Positions 1 through 8,641 of a stretch of DNA of 21,639 nt are shown one piece after another. The position numbers and the translations under genes were made by a program. The stretch spans positions 1-21,639 of the forward strand of contig JAJZEL010000220.1 of NCBI GenBank assembly GCA_021828575.1, in the 5' to 3' direction. The notes below the pieces were generated by a model. That model worked only from the letters and a program-made list of their open reading frames with translations. It was not told the DNA's origin and did not search any database. The DNA comes from Pseudomonadota bacterium. Lineage in GTDB: Bacteria; Pseudomonadota; Gammaproteobacteria; Burkholderiales; Ferrovaceae. Within the stretch, counting starts at the first letter, position 1; each line of letters begins with the position of its first letter.

Positions 1-1098
1 CTGGACATCGAAGCACAGGCCCACCTGGCTGCCGGACATCCCTTCAACCTGAATTCACCGAAACAGATTCAGGCTTTGTTGTTTGAGGAACAGGGACTGC
101 CTGTCAGGAAAAAAACCCCGGGTGGGGTGCCATCCACAGACGAAGGTGTGCTGCAAGATCTGGCATTGGACTACCCACTGCCCAAACTGATCCTTGAATA
201 CCGCAGCCTGGCCAAACTCAAATCAACTTATACAGACGCTCTGCCACGCAGCATCCACCCTGCTACTGGCAGAGTACACACCCATTATGCACAATCGGTT
301 GCCGTCACTGGCCGTCTTGCCAGCAGCGACCCCAATTTGCAAAACATTCCCGTCAGAACAACAGAAGGTCGGCGCATTCGCGCCGCGTTCCTGGCCCCCC
401 CAGGAAAACTGCTCATATCCGCCGATTATTCCCAGATCGAATTGCGCATCATGGCCCACTTGTCTGAAGACCCGGGCCTACTGGCTGCGTTCGCTGCCCA
501 GGAAGACGTTCATCGCGCCACCGCAGCCGAGATTTTTGGCACCCACCCGGAATCAGTCACGCCAGAACAAAGACGAACGGCAAAAGCCATCAACTTTGGC
601 CTGATCTACGGTATGTCTGCCTTTGGACTGGCCCGACAGCTTGGACTCGAACGTTCTGCCGCCCAAATTTACATGCAACGATACTTTGACCGGTATCCAG
701 GCGTGGCACGCTACATGGAAAGCACACGCGACAGGGCACGACAACTGGGTTTTGTGGAAACCCTGTTTGGCCGCCGTCTGTGGCTGCCCGAATTGCGTCA
801 TGGCGCTCCAGCCCGCAGGCAGGGTGCTGAAAGAGCTGCCATCAACGCCCCCTTGCAGGGCAGCGCCGCCGATCTCATCAAACGCGCCATGATTGCAGTA
901 CAGGGCTGGCTGGATGCAGAAGCCCCGGATACGCTACTCATTCTGCAAGTACATGACGAATTGGTGCTGGAAGTGCCGGAGCATGCCAGAGACCAGATAC
1001 TCCGTGCCCTTCCCGGCCTCATGGAAGGGGTGGCTACGCTTTCCGTACCGCTCAAAGTGGATATCGGGTACGGACCTCACTGGGATGCGGCACATTAA
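1..1098 (+). CDS. polA: DNA polymerase I, C-terminal polymerase domain (5' end outside window)
   Basis: The reading frame is open from base 1 to a TAA at 1096-1098, so the N-terminal part lies upstream of the window. The visible part is the family A polymerase domain, which fills gaps and replaces RNA primers in replication and repair. Motif A is seen as DYSQIELRIMAHLSED, motif B (the O helix) as RRTAKAINFGLIYG and motif C as QVHDELVLEVP. Together these give the two metal-binding aspartates (in DYS and HDE) and the dNTP-binding Arg/Lys/Tyr. The 3'-5' and 5'-3' exonuclease domains are not in view, so I cannot say whether they are intact. The gene ends normally 62 bases before dusB. The identification is secure from the three motifs in the right order and spacing. 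Confidence 0.97.
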   Translation: MDIEAQAHLAAGHPFNLNSPKQIQALLFEEQGLPVRKKTPGGVPSTDEGVLQDLALDYPLPKLILEYRSLAKLKSTYTDALPRSIHPATGRVHTHYAQSVAVTGRLASSDPNLQNIPVRTTEGRRIRAAFLAPPGKLLISADYSQIELRIMAHLSEDPGLLAAFAAQEDVHRATAAEIFGTHPESVTPEQRRTAKAINFGLIYGMSAFGLARQLGLERSAAQIYMQRYFDRYPGVARYMESTRDRARQLGFVETLFGRRLWLPELRHGAPARRQGAERAAINAPLQGSAADLIKRAMIAVQGWLDAEAPDTLLILQVHDELVLEVPEHARDQILRALPGLMEGVATLSVPLKVDIGYGPHWDAAH

Positions 1099-1110
1099 CC
1101 CCCAAAGGGG

Positions 1111-1116
1111 TATAAT
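1111..1116 (+). promoter_or_regulatory. Putative -10 element for the dusB-fis-purH-purD operon
   Basis: A perfect TATAAT hexamer lies in the 62-base gap between polA and dusB, 45 bases upstream of the dusB ATG. Transcription would start near 1123. No convincing -35 hexamer is present 16-18 bases upstream, so it would be a weak or activator-dependent sigma-70 promoter. The match to the -10 consensus is seen directly; its use as a promoter is inferred from the position at the head of a tightly packed operon. Confidence 0.45.
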
Positions 1117-1160
1117 CTCCTCCCTTTGTTTTCACCATCCCATCTCCCAATTCCTAACAC

Positions 1161-2189
1161 ATGCAGATCGGCCCACATCAACTCAAGAACAACCTGATGG
1201 TGGCCCCCATGGCTGGGGTAACTGATCGCCCGTTCCGGCAATTGTGCAAGGAAATGGGAGCCGGACTTGCCGTGTCCGAAATGGTGTCCTCCAATTCCCT
1301 GCTCTGGGGTTCCGAAAAAACACGTCGCCGCGCCAATCACGACGGGGAGGTGGAACCCAAGTCGGTACAGATTGCTGGTGCCGATCCAGCCATGATGGCG
1401 GAAGCAGCCAGATACAATGTGGATCAGGGTGCCCAGATCATCGACATCAACATGGGGTGCCCAGCAAAAAAAGTATGCAATGTCATGGCCGGCTCCGCAC
1501 TGTTGCAAAATGAGCCTCTAGTCCATCGCATCCTGGAGGCGGTGGTTTCAGCCGTCAATGTCCCCGTCACCCTTAAGATCAGGACCGGATGGGACAAGAC
1601 CCATCGCAATGCGATCACCGTTGCCCGCATTGCAGAAAGCATCGGCATCCAGTCACTGGCCATCCATGGCCGTACCCGTGCTTGTGGATACACGGGAGAC
1701 GCAGAATACGACACCATTGCCGCCGTCAAATCCTCTGTTCGCATTCCTGTAGTGGCGAACGGCGACATCACTTCTCCCCAGAAAGCCCTCCAAGTACTGG
1801 AGACCACCGGCGCAGATGGTCTGATGATCGGCAGGGCAGCACAGGGTCGCCCCTGGATTTTCAGGGAAATCCAGCATTTCCTCACTACCGGAACCTTATT
1901 ACCTCCGCCTGAAGTGACTGAAATTCATCAGGTTCTGACGCGCCATCTGGATGACCTCTACCAGTTTTACGGTATGGATACCGGAGTTCGTGTGGCCAGA
2001 AAACACATCAGTTGGTATACCCGTGGACTGAAAGGGTCTGCCGCATTCAGGCATGCCATGAACCAGTTGCAAACCGTGACCCAGCAGCAGCTGGCCGTGT
2101 CCCGTTTTTTTGAACTACTGCAAGAACAAGGCCCAAGACTGGAATACGACACCGATCCTGATGGCTCCACAGAGGATCTGGCTGCATGA
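1161..2189 (+). CDS. dusB: tRNA-dihydrouridine synthase B
   Basis: 342-residue FMN-dependent enzyme that reduces uridines in the tRNA D-loop to dihydrouridine using NADPH. The N-terminal APMAGVTDRPFR is the TIM-barrel flavin-binding start of the Dus family. INMGCPAKKV carries the catalytic cysteine, and KIRTGW, HGRTR and ANGDI follow in family order. GADGLMIGRAAQGRPWIF is the phosphate-binding end of the barrel, followed by a helical C-terminal domain (about 250-330). Length is normal for DusB. The DusB subtype, rather than DusA or DusC, is supported by the fis gene directly downstream, a classic dusB-fis pairing. The dusB stop overlaps the fis start (ATGA), which implies translational coupling. 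No strong ribosome binding site precedes the ATG. Confidence 0.95.
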   Translation: MQIGPHQLKNNLMVAPMAGVTDRPFRQLCKEMGAGLAVSEMVSSNSLLWGSEKTRRRANHDGEVEPKSVQIAGADPAMMAEAARYNVDQGAQIIDINMGCPAKKVCNVMAGSALLQNEPLVHRILEAVVSAVNVPVTLKIRTGWDKTHRNAITVARIAESIGIQSLAIHGRTRACGYTGDAEYDTIAAVKSSVRIPVVANGDITSPQKALQVLETTGADGLMIGRAAQGRPWIFREIQHFLTTGTLLPPPEVTEIHQVLTRHLDDLYQFYGMDTGVRVARKHISWYTRGLKGSAAFRHAMNQLQTVTQQQLAVSRFFELLQEQGPRLEYDTDPDGSTEDLAA

Positions 2190-2425
2190 GAAAAACCGAG
2201 AACGACCTTTCGACCTGCGTGCATCGTCTCGTGGTTGATTACTTCAAGCATCTTGATGGTGAAAAATGTTGCGGCGTCCATGAAATGGTCATGGCCTGCG
2301 TGGAAAAGCCGCTACTCGAGGTGGTTTTGTCCCACACAGAGGGCAACCAGACCCAAGCTTCTGAAATTTTAGGCATCAATCGTCAGACTTTACGAAAAAA
2401 AATGCAGCATTACGGACTCTCATGA
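2186..2425 (+). CDS. fis: Fis family DNA-binding protein
   Basis: 79-residue protein with a C-terminal Fis-type helix-turn-helix (about residues 40-78: PLLEVVLSHTEGNQTQASEILGI, then NRQTLRKKM). In enterobacteria Fis is a growth-rate-dependent nucleoid protein that bends DNA at rRNA promoters and recombination enhancers. In betaproteobacteria the role is less well known, so function here is by homology only. The N-terminal part is shorter than the 98-residue E. coli protein. The start overlaps the dusB stop and the stop overlaps the purH ATG, each by 4 nt, so fis sits translationally coupled between tRNA modification and purine synthesis. Confidence 0.92.
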   Translation: MRKTENDLSTCVHRLVVDYFKHLDGEKCCGVHEMVMACVEKPLLEVVLSHTEGNQTQASEILGINRQTLRKKMQHYGLS

Positions 2426-3981
2426 CTCTTCAACGTGCACTGATTAGTGTTTCCAACAAAGAAGGGGTGACAGAGCTGGCCAAAGCCCTGCATGGAATGG
2501 GCATGGAAATCCTGTCAACCGGCGGTACTGCTCGCCTGCTAAGGGATGCCGGCATTCCTGTGGTGGAAGTGTCGAATTTCACCGGGGTTCCTGAAATGCT
2601 GGATGGGCGGGTCAAAACCCTCCACCCTAAAATTCACGGCGGGCTTCTGGGACGCCGGGACTTACCCGCCCACACTGAAGCCATGGCGCGACACGGCATA
2701 GAGCCCATTGATCTCGTGGTGGTCAACCTGTACCCATTCCGTGAAACGATTGCGCAGTCCGACTGCACCCTTGATGAAGCCATAGAAAATATCGACATTG
2801 GCGGCCCGGCCATGGTGCGATCCGCTGCAAAAAATCATCAGCATGTGGCAGTCATGACTGACCCAGCCGATTACAAGCCCGTACTCAGTGAGTTGCGCAA
2901 GCGGCGTGGCATGCTATCCGATGACACCCGTTTTCGTCTCGCCGCCAAGGCTTTTTCCCATACAGCTGAATATGACAGTGCAATCGCCAACTACCTGTAC
3001 GGAAAAGTGGTGGGGCCCACTTTTGACGGCTACCCCGAAAGATTGCATCTGACCTTTACCAAGCTGCAAGCGTTGCGTTATGGAGAAAATCCGCATCAAT
3101 CAGCCGCCTTCTACAGAGATTCACGTACCGGGGATGGACTGATTGCCAATTACTTGCAGATTCAGGGAAAAGAGCTCTCCTACAACAATATTGCAGACAG
3201 CGACACTGCATGGGACTGTGTGCGCAATCTGGCGGACTTGGCCTGCGTCATTGTCAAGCACGCCAATCCCTGCGGAGTAGCCTTGGCGTCAACGCCCCTT
3301 GAAGCTTACGAACGTGCTTACGCCACGGACCCCACTTCCGCTTTTGGCGGCATCATTGCATTCAACCGTCCGGTGGATGCGCCCACTGCCGAGGCACTAC
3401 AGCGGCAATTCGTGGAAGTGCTGGTCGCGCCAGGGTACACTCCCGGAGCTCTTGAACTGCTCGAAAAACGTCCGAACGTACGAGTGCTGCAATTATCAGC
3501 AGGCACTGACCATAACGGCTGGGACATGAAGCGCATTGGTGGGGGCCTGCTCGTTCAGACACCTGACCAGACGAGCCTGAATGAAAATGAACTGCATGTG
3601 GTGACCGCACGTCAGCCCACCACAGCCCAGATGGATGACCTCCGTTTTGCTTTCCATGTGGCACACTATGTCAAATCCAATGCCATCGTTTTTTGCAAGG
3701 ACGGGCGCACATTGGGCATTGGGGCTGGACAGATGAGTCGCGTGGACAGCACACGTATTGCCAGAAGAAAAGCCGAAGATGTCGGTCTTTCTCTTGAAGG
3801 CGCAGTGGCGGCTTCTGATGCGTTTTTCCCTTTTCGTGACGGTCTTGATGTGATAGCCGAGGCGGGTATTTCCGCCATCATACAGCCCGGCGGCAGCATC
3901 AAGGATGCCGAAGTGATCGATGCTGCCAACGAACATGACATGGCCATGGCTTTTACCGGGTTGCGCCACTTCCGTCATTGA
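2422..3981 (+). CDS. purH: Bifunctional AICAR transformylase / IMP cyclohydrolase
   Basis: 519-residue enzyme for the last two steps of de novo IMP synthesis in the cytosol: formylation of AICAR by 10-formyl-THF, then ring closure. The N-terminal MGS-like cyclohydrolase domain (about 1-195) shows LISVSNKEGV, STGGTARLLRDAGI and DGRVKTLHPKIHGG. The AICARFT domain (about 200-519) shows RYGENPHQSAAFY, the catalytic KHANPCG motif, KSNAIVF, GAGQMSRVDS, DAFFPFRDG and QPGGSIKD. Length is standard. It overlaps fis by 4 nt and is followed after 7 bases by purD, which acts earlier in the same pathway, so the two are surely co-transcribed. Confidence 0.98.
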   Translation: MTLQRALISVSNKEGVTELAKALHGMGMEILSTGGTARLLRDAGIPVVEVSNFTGVPEMLDGRVKTLHPKIHGGLLGRRDLPAHTEAMARHGIEPIDLVVVNLYPFRETIAQSDCTLDEAIENIDIGGPAMVRSAAKNHQHVAVMTDPADYKPVLSELRKRRGMLSDDTRFRLAAKAFSHTAEYDSAIANYLYGKVVGPTFDGYPERLHLTFTKLQALRYGENPHQSAAFYRDSRTGDGLIANYLQIQGKELSYNNIADSDTAWDCVRNLADLACVIVKHANPCGVALASTPLEAYERAYATDPTSAFGGIIAFNRPVDAPTAEALQRQFVEVLVAPGYTPGALELLEKRPNVRVLQLSAGTDHNGWDMKRIGGGLLVQTPDQTSLNENELHVVTARQPTTAQMDDLRFAFHVAHYVKSNAIVFCKDGRTLGIGAGQMSRVDSTRIARRKAEDVGLSLEGAVAASDAFFPFRDGLDVIAEAGISAIIQPGGSIKDAEVIDAANEHDMAMAFTGLRHFRH

Positions 3982-3988
3982 GGCTCGC

Positions 3989-5242
3989 ATGAAAATTCTC
4001 GTGATAGGATCGGGGGGCCGCGAACATGCGCTTGCCTGGCGTCTTGCCCGAGCACAGAAGGTTTCCTGTGTCTACGTGGCACCAGGCAATGGTGGCACCG
4101 ACCAGGAAGATGGGGTCATCAACCTCCCACTCGGAAACGTCGATGAATGGCTCGCCTTTGCCGAGAAGGAATCCATTGCCCTGACTGTTGTTGGTCCGGA
4201 AGCCCCTCTTGCTGCTGGCGTGGTCGATGCTTTTCGTGCTCGCGGCCTCGCCATCTTCGGTCCCACACAGGCAGCCGCGCAGCTGGAAGTCTCCAAGGAT
4301 TTCGCCAAGCGTTTCATGGTCCGACACAGCATTCCCACAGCCGCTTACGCCACATTTGAAGATGCACACCTGGCACGGATACATCTGGGCACCGTGGGCG
4401 CTCCCATCGTGGTCAAGGCAGATGGTCTGGCAGCAGGCAAAGGGGTCGTGGTGGCCGAAACTCTGGAAGAAGCCCGGAGTGCCGTTGATCAGTGGCTACA
4501 AAAACCCGGAGATCGCGTCGTTATCGAAGAATGTCTCACCGGTGAAGAAGTCAGCTTCATTGTCATGGTGGACGGCCAGCATGTCTTACCCTTGGCCACC
4601 AGCCAGGATCACAAACGCCTTCTGGATGGTGATGCTGGCCCCAATACGGGAGGAATGGGCGCATATTCCCCAGCCCCCCTTGTCACGCCGGACTTGCACG
4701 GACGCATCATGAGAGAAGTGATCCTGCCCACGGTCCGTGGCATGCAACAGGAGGGGACGCCCTACACGGGATTTCTCTACGCTGGACTGATGATTGGAGA
4801 GGATCACTCCATCAGGACCCTCGAATTCAATTGCCGCATGGGTGATCCAGAAACCCAACCCATCCTCATGCGCCTGAAAAGCGACCTGGTCGGTTTGCTG
4901 GAACAGGCACTGGCAGGTACCCTGGACCAGACCGAAGCGGAGTGGGATTGGCGGCCCGCACTCGGAGTTGTACTGGCTGCCGAAGGATACCCGGACTCAC
5001 CTCGTACCGGAGACATCATCAGCGAACTTGGTCAGAACACTCCTGATTGCCATGTTTTCCATGCAGGAACACGCCGTAATGGAGACAGACTGGTCACTTC
5101 CGGAGGCCGTGTGCTGTGTGTAACAGCTTTGGGAAGCAACCTGAAGAGCGCCCGGCAGACCGTTTATGAACGTGTCAAATCCATCCAGATCCAGGGATGC
5201 CACTTCCGTTCCGACATCGGCTGGCGGGCACTCAAGACCTGA
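3989..5242 (+). CDS. purD: Phosphoribosylamine-glycine ligase (GAR synthetase)
   Basis: 417-residue ATP-grasp enzyme joining phosphoribosylamine and glycine in purine synthesis. I place the start at the ATG at 3989, because MKILVIGSGGREHALAW is the invariant PurD N-terminus. An in-frame extension back to 3920 would lie inside purH. GGREH begins the N domain. VKADGLAAGKGVVVA is the ATP-grasp loop, then GPNTGGMGAYSPAP and FNCRMGDPETQ supply the Mg/ATP-binding Glu/Asn, and GVVLAAEGYP starts the C-terminal B domain. Length is normal. The 3' end overlaps the convergent tsaC gene by 11 bases, leaving no room for a separate terminator. Confidence 0.97.
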   Translation: MKILVIGSGGREHALAWRLARAQKVSCVYVAPGNGGTDQEDGVINLPLGNVDEWLAFAEKESIALTVVGPEAPLAAGVVDAFRARGLAIFGPTQAAAQLEVSKDFAKRFMVRHSIPTAAYATFEDAHLARIHLGTVGAPIVVKADGLAAGKGVVVAETLEEARSAVDQWLQKPGDRVVIEECLTGEEVSFIVMVDGQHVLPLATSQDHKRLLDGDAGPNTGGMGAYSPAPLVTPDLHGRIMREVILPTVRGMQQEGTPYTGFLYAGLMIGEDHSIRTLEFNCRMGDPETQPILMRLKSDLVGLLEQALAGTLDQTEAEWDWRPALGVVLAAEGYPDSPRTGDIISELGQNTPDCHVFHAGTRRNGDRLVTSGGRVLCVTALGSNLKSARQTVYERVKSIQIQGCHFRSDIGWRALKT

Positions 5243-5807
5243 TTACCCGTTCGCTTAACAGATCTGCAATGGTGGAAGGCCGCCCTCCCCTGACCACTCG
5301 CCCCGAAACGACCCGTATCCGGGTACCAAAGCGACGCAGGCATTCCCGGGCGGTTGTAGCGGGGCGCTGCCCACTTCTGTTGGCACTGGTGGAAACCAGT
5401 GCCATTTGTAACCGGGAACACAACTTGACCACATCGGAATGGGCATCCACCCTGATCGCCACCCGACGGTTCCCATCAGACCAACGCCGGCGACCACACA
5501 ACCAGCCCGAGGTCCGAACTGCGGCAGGGACCAGCCAAGTATGGGGTCCAGGCCATTTTGACAGGCATTTCTTCCGGAGTTCATCACTCAACGGAGCATG
5601 AAATGTTTTCAGGCGTTCCATACGATCAGCCACCACGATCATTCCCTTGTGCGCCGGCCTCCCCTTCAACCTGACCAATCGTCGCAATCCGGTCAGACTT
5701 TTCGGGTCACAACCCAGGCCGAACACAGCGCGGGTCGCATAGGCAATGACTCCCCCACGTCTCAAGTAAGACTTTAATGCCCGAGGGGAAAACAATCTGG
5801 AAACCAT
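5232..5807 (-). CDS. tsaC: Threonylcarbamoyl-AMP synthase (Sua5/YrdC/TsaC family)
   Basis: 191-residue YrdC-fold protein, the usual length of the short TsaC form. TsaC makes threonylcarbamoyl-AMP from threonine, bicarbonate and ATP for the t6A37 modification of ANN-decoding tRNAs. Family signatures are AVFGLGCDP, KGRPAHKGMIV, KWPGPHTWLVPA, RVAIRVDAH and VSTSANRSG, in the right order. One oddity: the normally strict YPTEAVFG element near the N-terminus reads YATRAVFG, losing the proline and glutamate. The protein is also unusually arginine-rich. It runs against purD and its start lies 52 bases from the divergent DUF2782 gene, so that gap should hold both promoters. There is no clear Shine-Dalgarno. 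Confidence 0.88.
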   Translation of the reverse strand: MVSRLFSPRALKSYLRRGGVIAYATRAVFGLGCDPKSLTGLRRLVRLKGRPAHKGMIVVADRMERLKTFHAPLSDELRKKCLSKWPGPHTWLVPAAVRTSGWLCGRRRWSDGNRRVAIRVDAHSDVVKLCSRLQMALVSTSANRSGQRPATTARECLRRFGTRIRVVSGRVVRGGRPSTIADLLSERVIRS

Positions 5808-5859
5808 TTTGTAGGGTCACGCGTCGCAGAAAGTGAACTGCTGATGTTAGAATGAACCA

Positions 5860-6303
5860 ATGAGATTTTACCTGCGCCTTGTTGTATTGCTAGCCTTATT
5901 GAATGCGTGGACTGCCTGGGCAGCCCCCGCGGAGGAAGGTGCGCCCGCGCTGTCCAGTGATGCGCCACCACCTCCAGGACTTGATGACCCCATCCCCGCC
6001 AACGCAGGCAAACCCGCGCCTCCCCAACCCACTCAACCCCCCTCTCCCAAAGCGACGAATGCCGCACCTGTCCCTGCCACAGGGGTTGATGGCAATGTGG
6101 AGCCCGAGATCACCATTGTGGAAAGAACCAGCGCCACCTTCGAAGAATACCGATCGCACGGAAGACTCTACAAGATCAAGGTCATTCCCAAAGTAGGCCC
6201 CCCCTACTACCTGATTGACGAAGATGGCAACGGGGTATGGCATCGCTATGACAGCTGGGATCAAGGTCTGAAAGTCCCCCGCTGGGTCATTCTGCGATTC
6301 TAG
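5860..6303 (+). CDS. Secreted DUF2782 family protein
   Basis: 147-residue exported protein of unknown function. Residues 1-22 form a signal peptide ending near AWA/AP. A proline- and alanine-rich linker follows (about 23-75). The conserved DUF2782 core is about 80-147, with YKIKVIPKVGPPYYLIDEDGNG and a C-terminal RWVILRF. Small proteins of this type often sit beside polA and thrB in betaproteobacteria, as here, where thrB follows after 15 bases. TAGAAT at 5848-5853 could be a -10, but it is only 6 bases from the ATG and no ribosome binding site is visible, so the start is less certain than the gene itself. Confidence 0.85.
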   Translation: MRFYLRLVVLLALLNAWTAWAAPAEEGAPALSSDAPPPPGLDDPIPANAGKPAPPQPTQPPSPKATNAAPVPATGVDGNVEPEITIVERTSATFEEYRSHGRLYKIKVIPKVGPPYYLIDEDGNGVWHRYDSWDQGLKVPRWVILRF

Positions 6304-6318
6304 TCTGCAGGCTCCCCT

Positions 6319-7260
6319 ATGGCAGTTTTCACCCCAGTATCCCAGGATGAACTCCAGGAGTGGCTGAATCATTACGACGCCGGCACTCTCCAGGGGATGA
6401 GCCCCATTTCCTCAGGTATCGAAAACACAAACTATTTCGTTACCACAAGCGCCGGCCAGTTTGTGTTGACGCTTTTTGAGAAACTGTCGTTCGACGATCT
6501 TCCCTATTATCTCCATCTCATGGCCCACCTGGCTGAAAGACAGGTTCCCTGTCCCAGGCCTGTGGCCAACAAAACAGGCCAACTGATCACCTTACTGTGC
6601 GGCAAACCCGCCAGCCTGGTATCCCGCCTTGCCGGAATTTCCCAGATGCATCCAACCTCGGAACATTGCCGGAATTTTGGACAACAGGTCGCACAATTGC
6701 ATCTTGGAGCACTGGATTATCCTACTCGACAATCCAATCCCCGTGGACCGGAGTGGTGGGTAAATACCGCACAAAAAATTCGTCCGTTCCTGAGCACTGA
6801 CCAAAGGCATCTGCTCTCGAGTGAGTTGACGTTCCAGTCTACACATCGGTTTGACAATCTCCCGCGCGGCCCCATTCACGCTGATCTGTTCCGTGACAAC
6901 GTACTCTTCGAAGGTGATCGGGTGAGTGGAATCATCGATTTTTATTTTGCAGGACATGATGCCTGGTTGTATGACTTGGCCATTGTCGTCAATGACTGGT
7001 GCATGACGTCAGAAGCAACGCTGGATCCAGTGCGTGTCAACGCGTTGCTGGACGCCTACCAGAAACATCGCCCCTTGGCACCGGGAGAAGCACAGGCGTG
7101 GCCTGCCATGTTGAGGGCTGGCGCTTTGCGTTTCTGGCTATCCCGGCTTTTCGACCTGTACTTGCCCCGCTCCGGTGAATTGCTTCATCCCCATGACCCC
7201 ATGTGGTTTGAGCGCATACTGCGTCACCACAAGGATTCGGAAATCCGGTGGGCGCTGTGA
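6319..7260 (+). CDS. thrB: Homoserine kinase (APH-fold ThrB)
   Basis: 313-residue cytosolic kinase that phosphorylates homoserine in threonine synthesis. It belongs to the aminoglycoside-phosphotransferase (APH) superfamily type of ThrB, not the GHMP type of E. coli. The N-lobe has ISSGIENTNYFV and FVLTLFEKL. The catalytic loop is GPIHADLFRDNVLF with the catalytic Asp and the Mg-binding Asn, and IIDFYFAGHD is the metal-binding second motif. DLAIVVNDWC and the C-terminal LRFWLSRLFD are also typical of this family. Length is normal. It follows the DUF2782 gene and overlaps the next membrane-protein gene at its stop codon, so the three genes form one operon. Confidence 0.95.
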   Translation: MAVFTPVSQDELQEWLNHYDAGTLQGMSPISSGIENTNYFVTTSAGQFVLTLFEKLSFDDLPYYLHLMAHLAERQVPCPRPVANKTGQLITLLCGKPASLVSRLAGISQMHPTSEHCRNFGQQVAQLHLGALDYPTRQSNPRGPEWWVNTAQKIRPFLSTDQRHLLSSELTFQSTHRFDNLPRGPIHADLFRDNVLFEGDRVSGIIDFYFAGHDAWLYDLAIVVNDWCMTSEATLDPVRVNALLDAYQKHRPLAPGEAQAWPAMLRAGALRFWLSRLFDLYLPRSGELLHPHDPMWFERILRHHKDSEIRWAL

Positions 7261-8015
7261 CCCCCACCCCGCGCCGCGTACCTGCCCTTAACGGGTTCCG
7301 CTGGATTTTCGGCGGATTCACGCTCGTGTTTCACAGCCCTTTCGGGTGGCTAAAAGTCACCACTCTGTGGTTTCTTTTTTCACTTTTCTGTGGCGTCATT
7401 CCCCTCATGGGGCCACTGGTTTTTTCATTGCTCTTCCCGACCTTGTTTGCCGGATTGATGACAGGTTGTCAGGCTGTGGAAGCCGGGCGGTCCCTGACCA
7501 TTCAGCATTTGCTAAATGGCTTCAGACAGAAACCCATCCAGCCCTACATCACCCTAGGAGGGTTCAACGTTTTGGGTGAACTGCTCATCACAGCCTTGCT
7601 GGTCATCTGGGTCGGTCCCCACATGGCAGAACTGCAATCCCTGTCATCCATTCCAGACGCAGTCTCTCCCGAGCAGGCACAGACATTCATTGACACTTTC
7701 ACGCCGATTTTCCTGGGCATCGCAGTTCTGGAAATGCTGCTTCTCGTGCTGTTTTTGTATGCTCCCGCGCTACTGATTTTTCACTCCACTCCACCGGTGC
7801 AATCTCTGCTCACCAGCGGGAAAGCCTGCATGATCAACACACCCGCTTTTATCGCCAATGGTGTGGGATTGGCCGCTCTGGTTGTGCCCACGGCATTCGT
7901 CAGCTTTCGCGTCCCTTTGCTGGGCGCCTTATTGGTGACTGTATTGGCCCCCACCATTGCCGCTTCAGTCTATGTTTCCTATCGGGACATTTTTAAACCC
8001 CACGAAACCATCTGA
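7248..8015 (+). CDS. BPSS1780-type integral membrane protein
   Basis: About 255 residues with roughly six hydrophobic segments (near residues 35-75 in two spans, 105-125, 150-178, 203-225 and 227-245). The opening RRVPALNGFRWIFGGFTLV and the TLFAGLMTGCQAVEAGRSL segment match what I recall of the BPSS1780 family, a betaproteobacterial membrane family of unknown function. Two GTG starts are possible, 7248 or 7257. The second gives a GTGA overlap with the thrB stop and may be the true one. No catalytic motif is visible. It ends 12 bases from the convergent SCO gene. Confidence 0.8.
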   Translation: MGAVTPTPRRVPALNGFRWIFGGFTLVFHSPFGWLKVTTLWFLFSLFCGVIPLMGPLVFSLLFPTLFAGLMTGCQAVEAGRSLTIQHLLNGFRQKPIQPYITLGGFNVLGELLITALLVIWVGPHMAELQSLSSIPDAVSPEQAQTFIDTFTPIFLGIAVLEMLLLVLFLYAPALLIFHSTPPVQSLLTSGKACMINTPAFIANGVGLAALVVPTAFVSFRVPLLGALLVTVLAPTIAASVYVSYRDIFKPHETI

Positions 8016-8027
8016 GTCAGATCCCTG

Positions 8028-8639
8028 CTATTCAGACATGATTGCCTGTACATCCTTGACTGTCTGATCTACTGACAGTGGCGGTCTGAACGAAGCTCTT
8101 GGAGCGCCATCAGGACCAATGAAAAAAATGGCACTGGTGTGATCCACGCTGTAATTGGTGGTCCCTGGGCTCGGGGCGTTCCGCACATAGTACATACCCA
8201 AATCACGTGTGAAGGGTTTCAACGCAGCATCACTACCCGTAGCTCCCACGAAGTCCGGATGAAATGCGGGCACGTACTTTCCGAGCACATCCAAAGTATC
8301 ACGCGACCCGTCCACTGATACGAACAACACTTGAGGCACTTTCTCCGCAGCGATGGAATGAAGCTTTCTGGTCACTTGCGCCAGCAAGGCCAAATCCGTC
8401 GGACACACGTCCGGACAATGGGTATAGCCGAACAGCAGGAACGTCCAGTGTCCCTGAAAGTAATCTTCGGTCAGGGGGCCGCGCGTGGACTCCAACCTGA
8501 AATCAGACAGCGAACGGCTGTTCTCGAGAACCGTGACAGTTGCCCCCACGTGAAGCGGAGCACGGTACGGTTTCCAGAAAAATATCAGTGCCCCCGTCAG
8601 CACCAGAAAAGACAGGATCGGGATCCACTTTTTTTTCAC
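8028..8639 (-). CDS. SCO1/SenC family copper chaperone
   Basis: 203-residue membrane-anchored thioredoxin-fold protein. One N-terminal anchor (about 5-22) tethers a periplasmic domain carrying the copper site: HCPDVCP (Cys75 and Cys79) and His167 in VDHTS. SCO/SenC proteins deliver copper to oxidases, to CuA in aa3 enzymes and to the CuB site in some cbb3 enzymes. Since the oxidase in this window is cbb3-like and would have no CuA, CuB loading is the likelier job here. The start is GTG at 8639, two bases after the TAA of the upstream FGE-fold gene and without its own Shine-Dalgarno, so it is probably translated by coupling. Confidence 0.93.
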   Translation of the reverse strand: MKKKWIPILSFLVLTGALIFFWKPYRAPLHVGATVTVLENSRSLSDFRLESTRGPLTEDYFQGHWTFLLFGYTHCPDVCPTDLALLAQVTRKLHSIAAEKVPQVLFVSVDGSRDTLDVLGKYVPAFHPDFVGATGSDAALKPFTRDLGMYYVRNAPSPGTTNYSVDHTSAIFFIGPDGAPRASFRPPLSVDQTVKDVQAIMSE

Positions 8640-8641
8640 TG

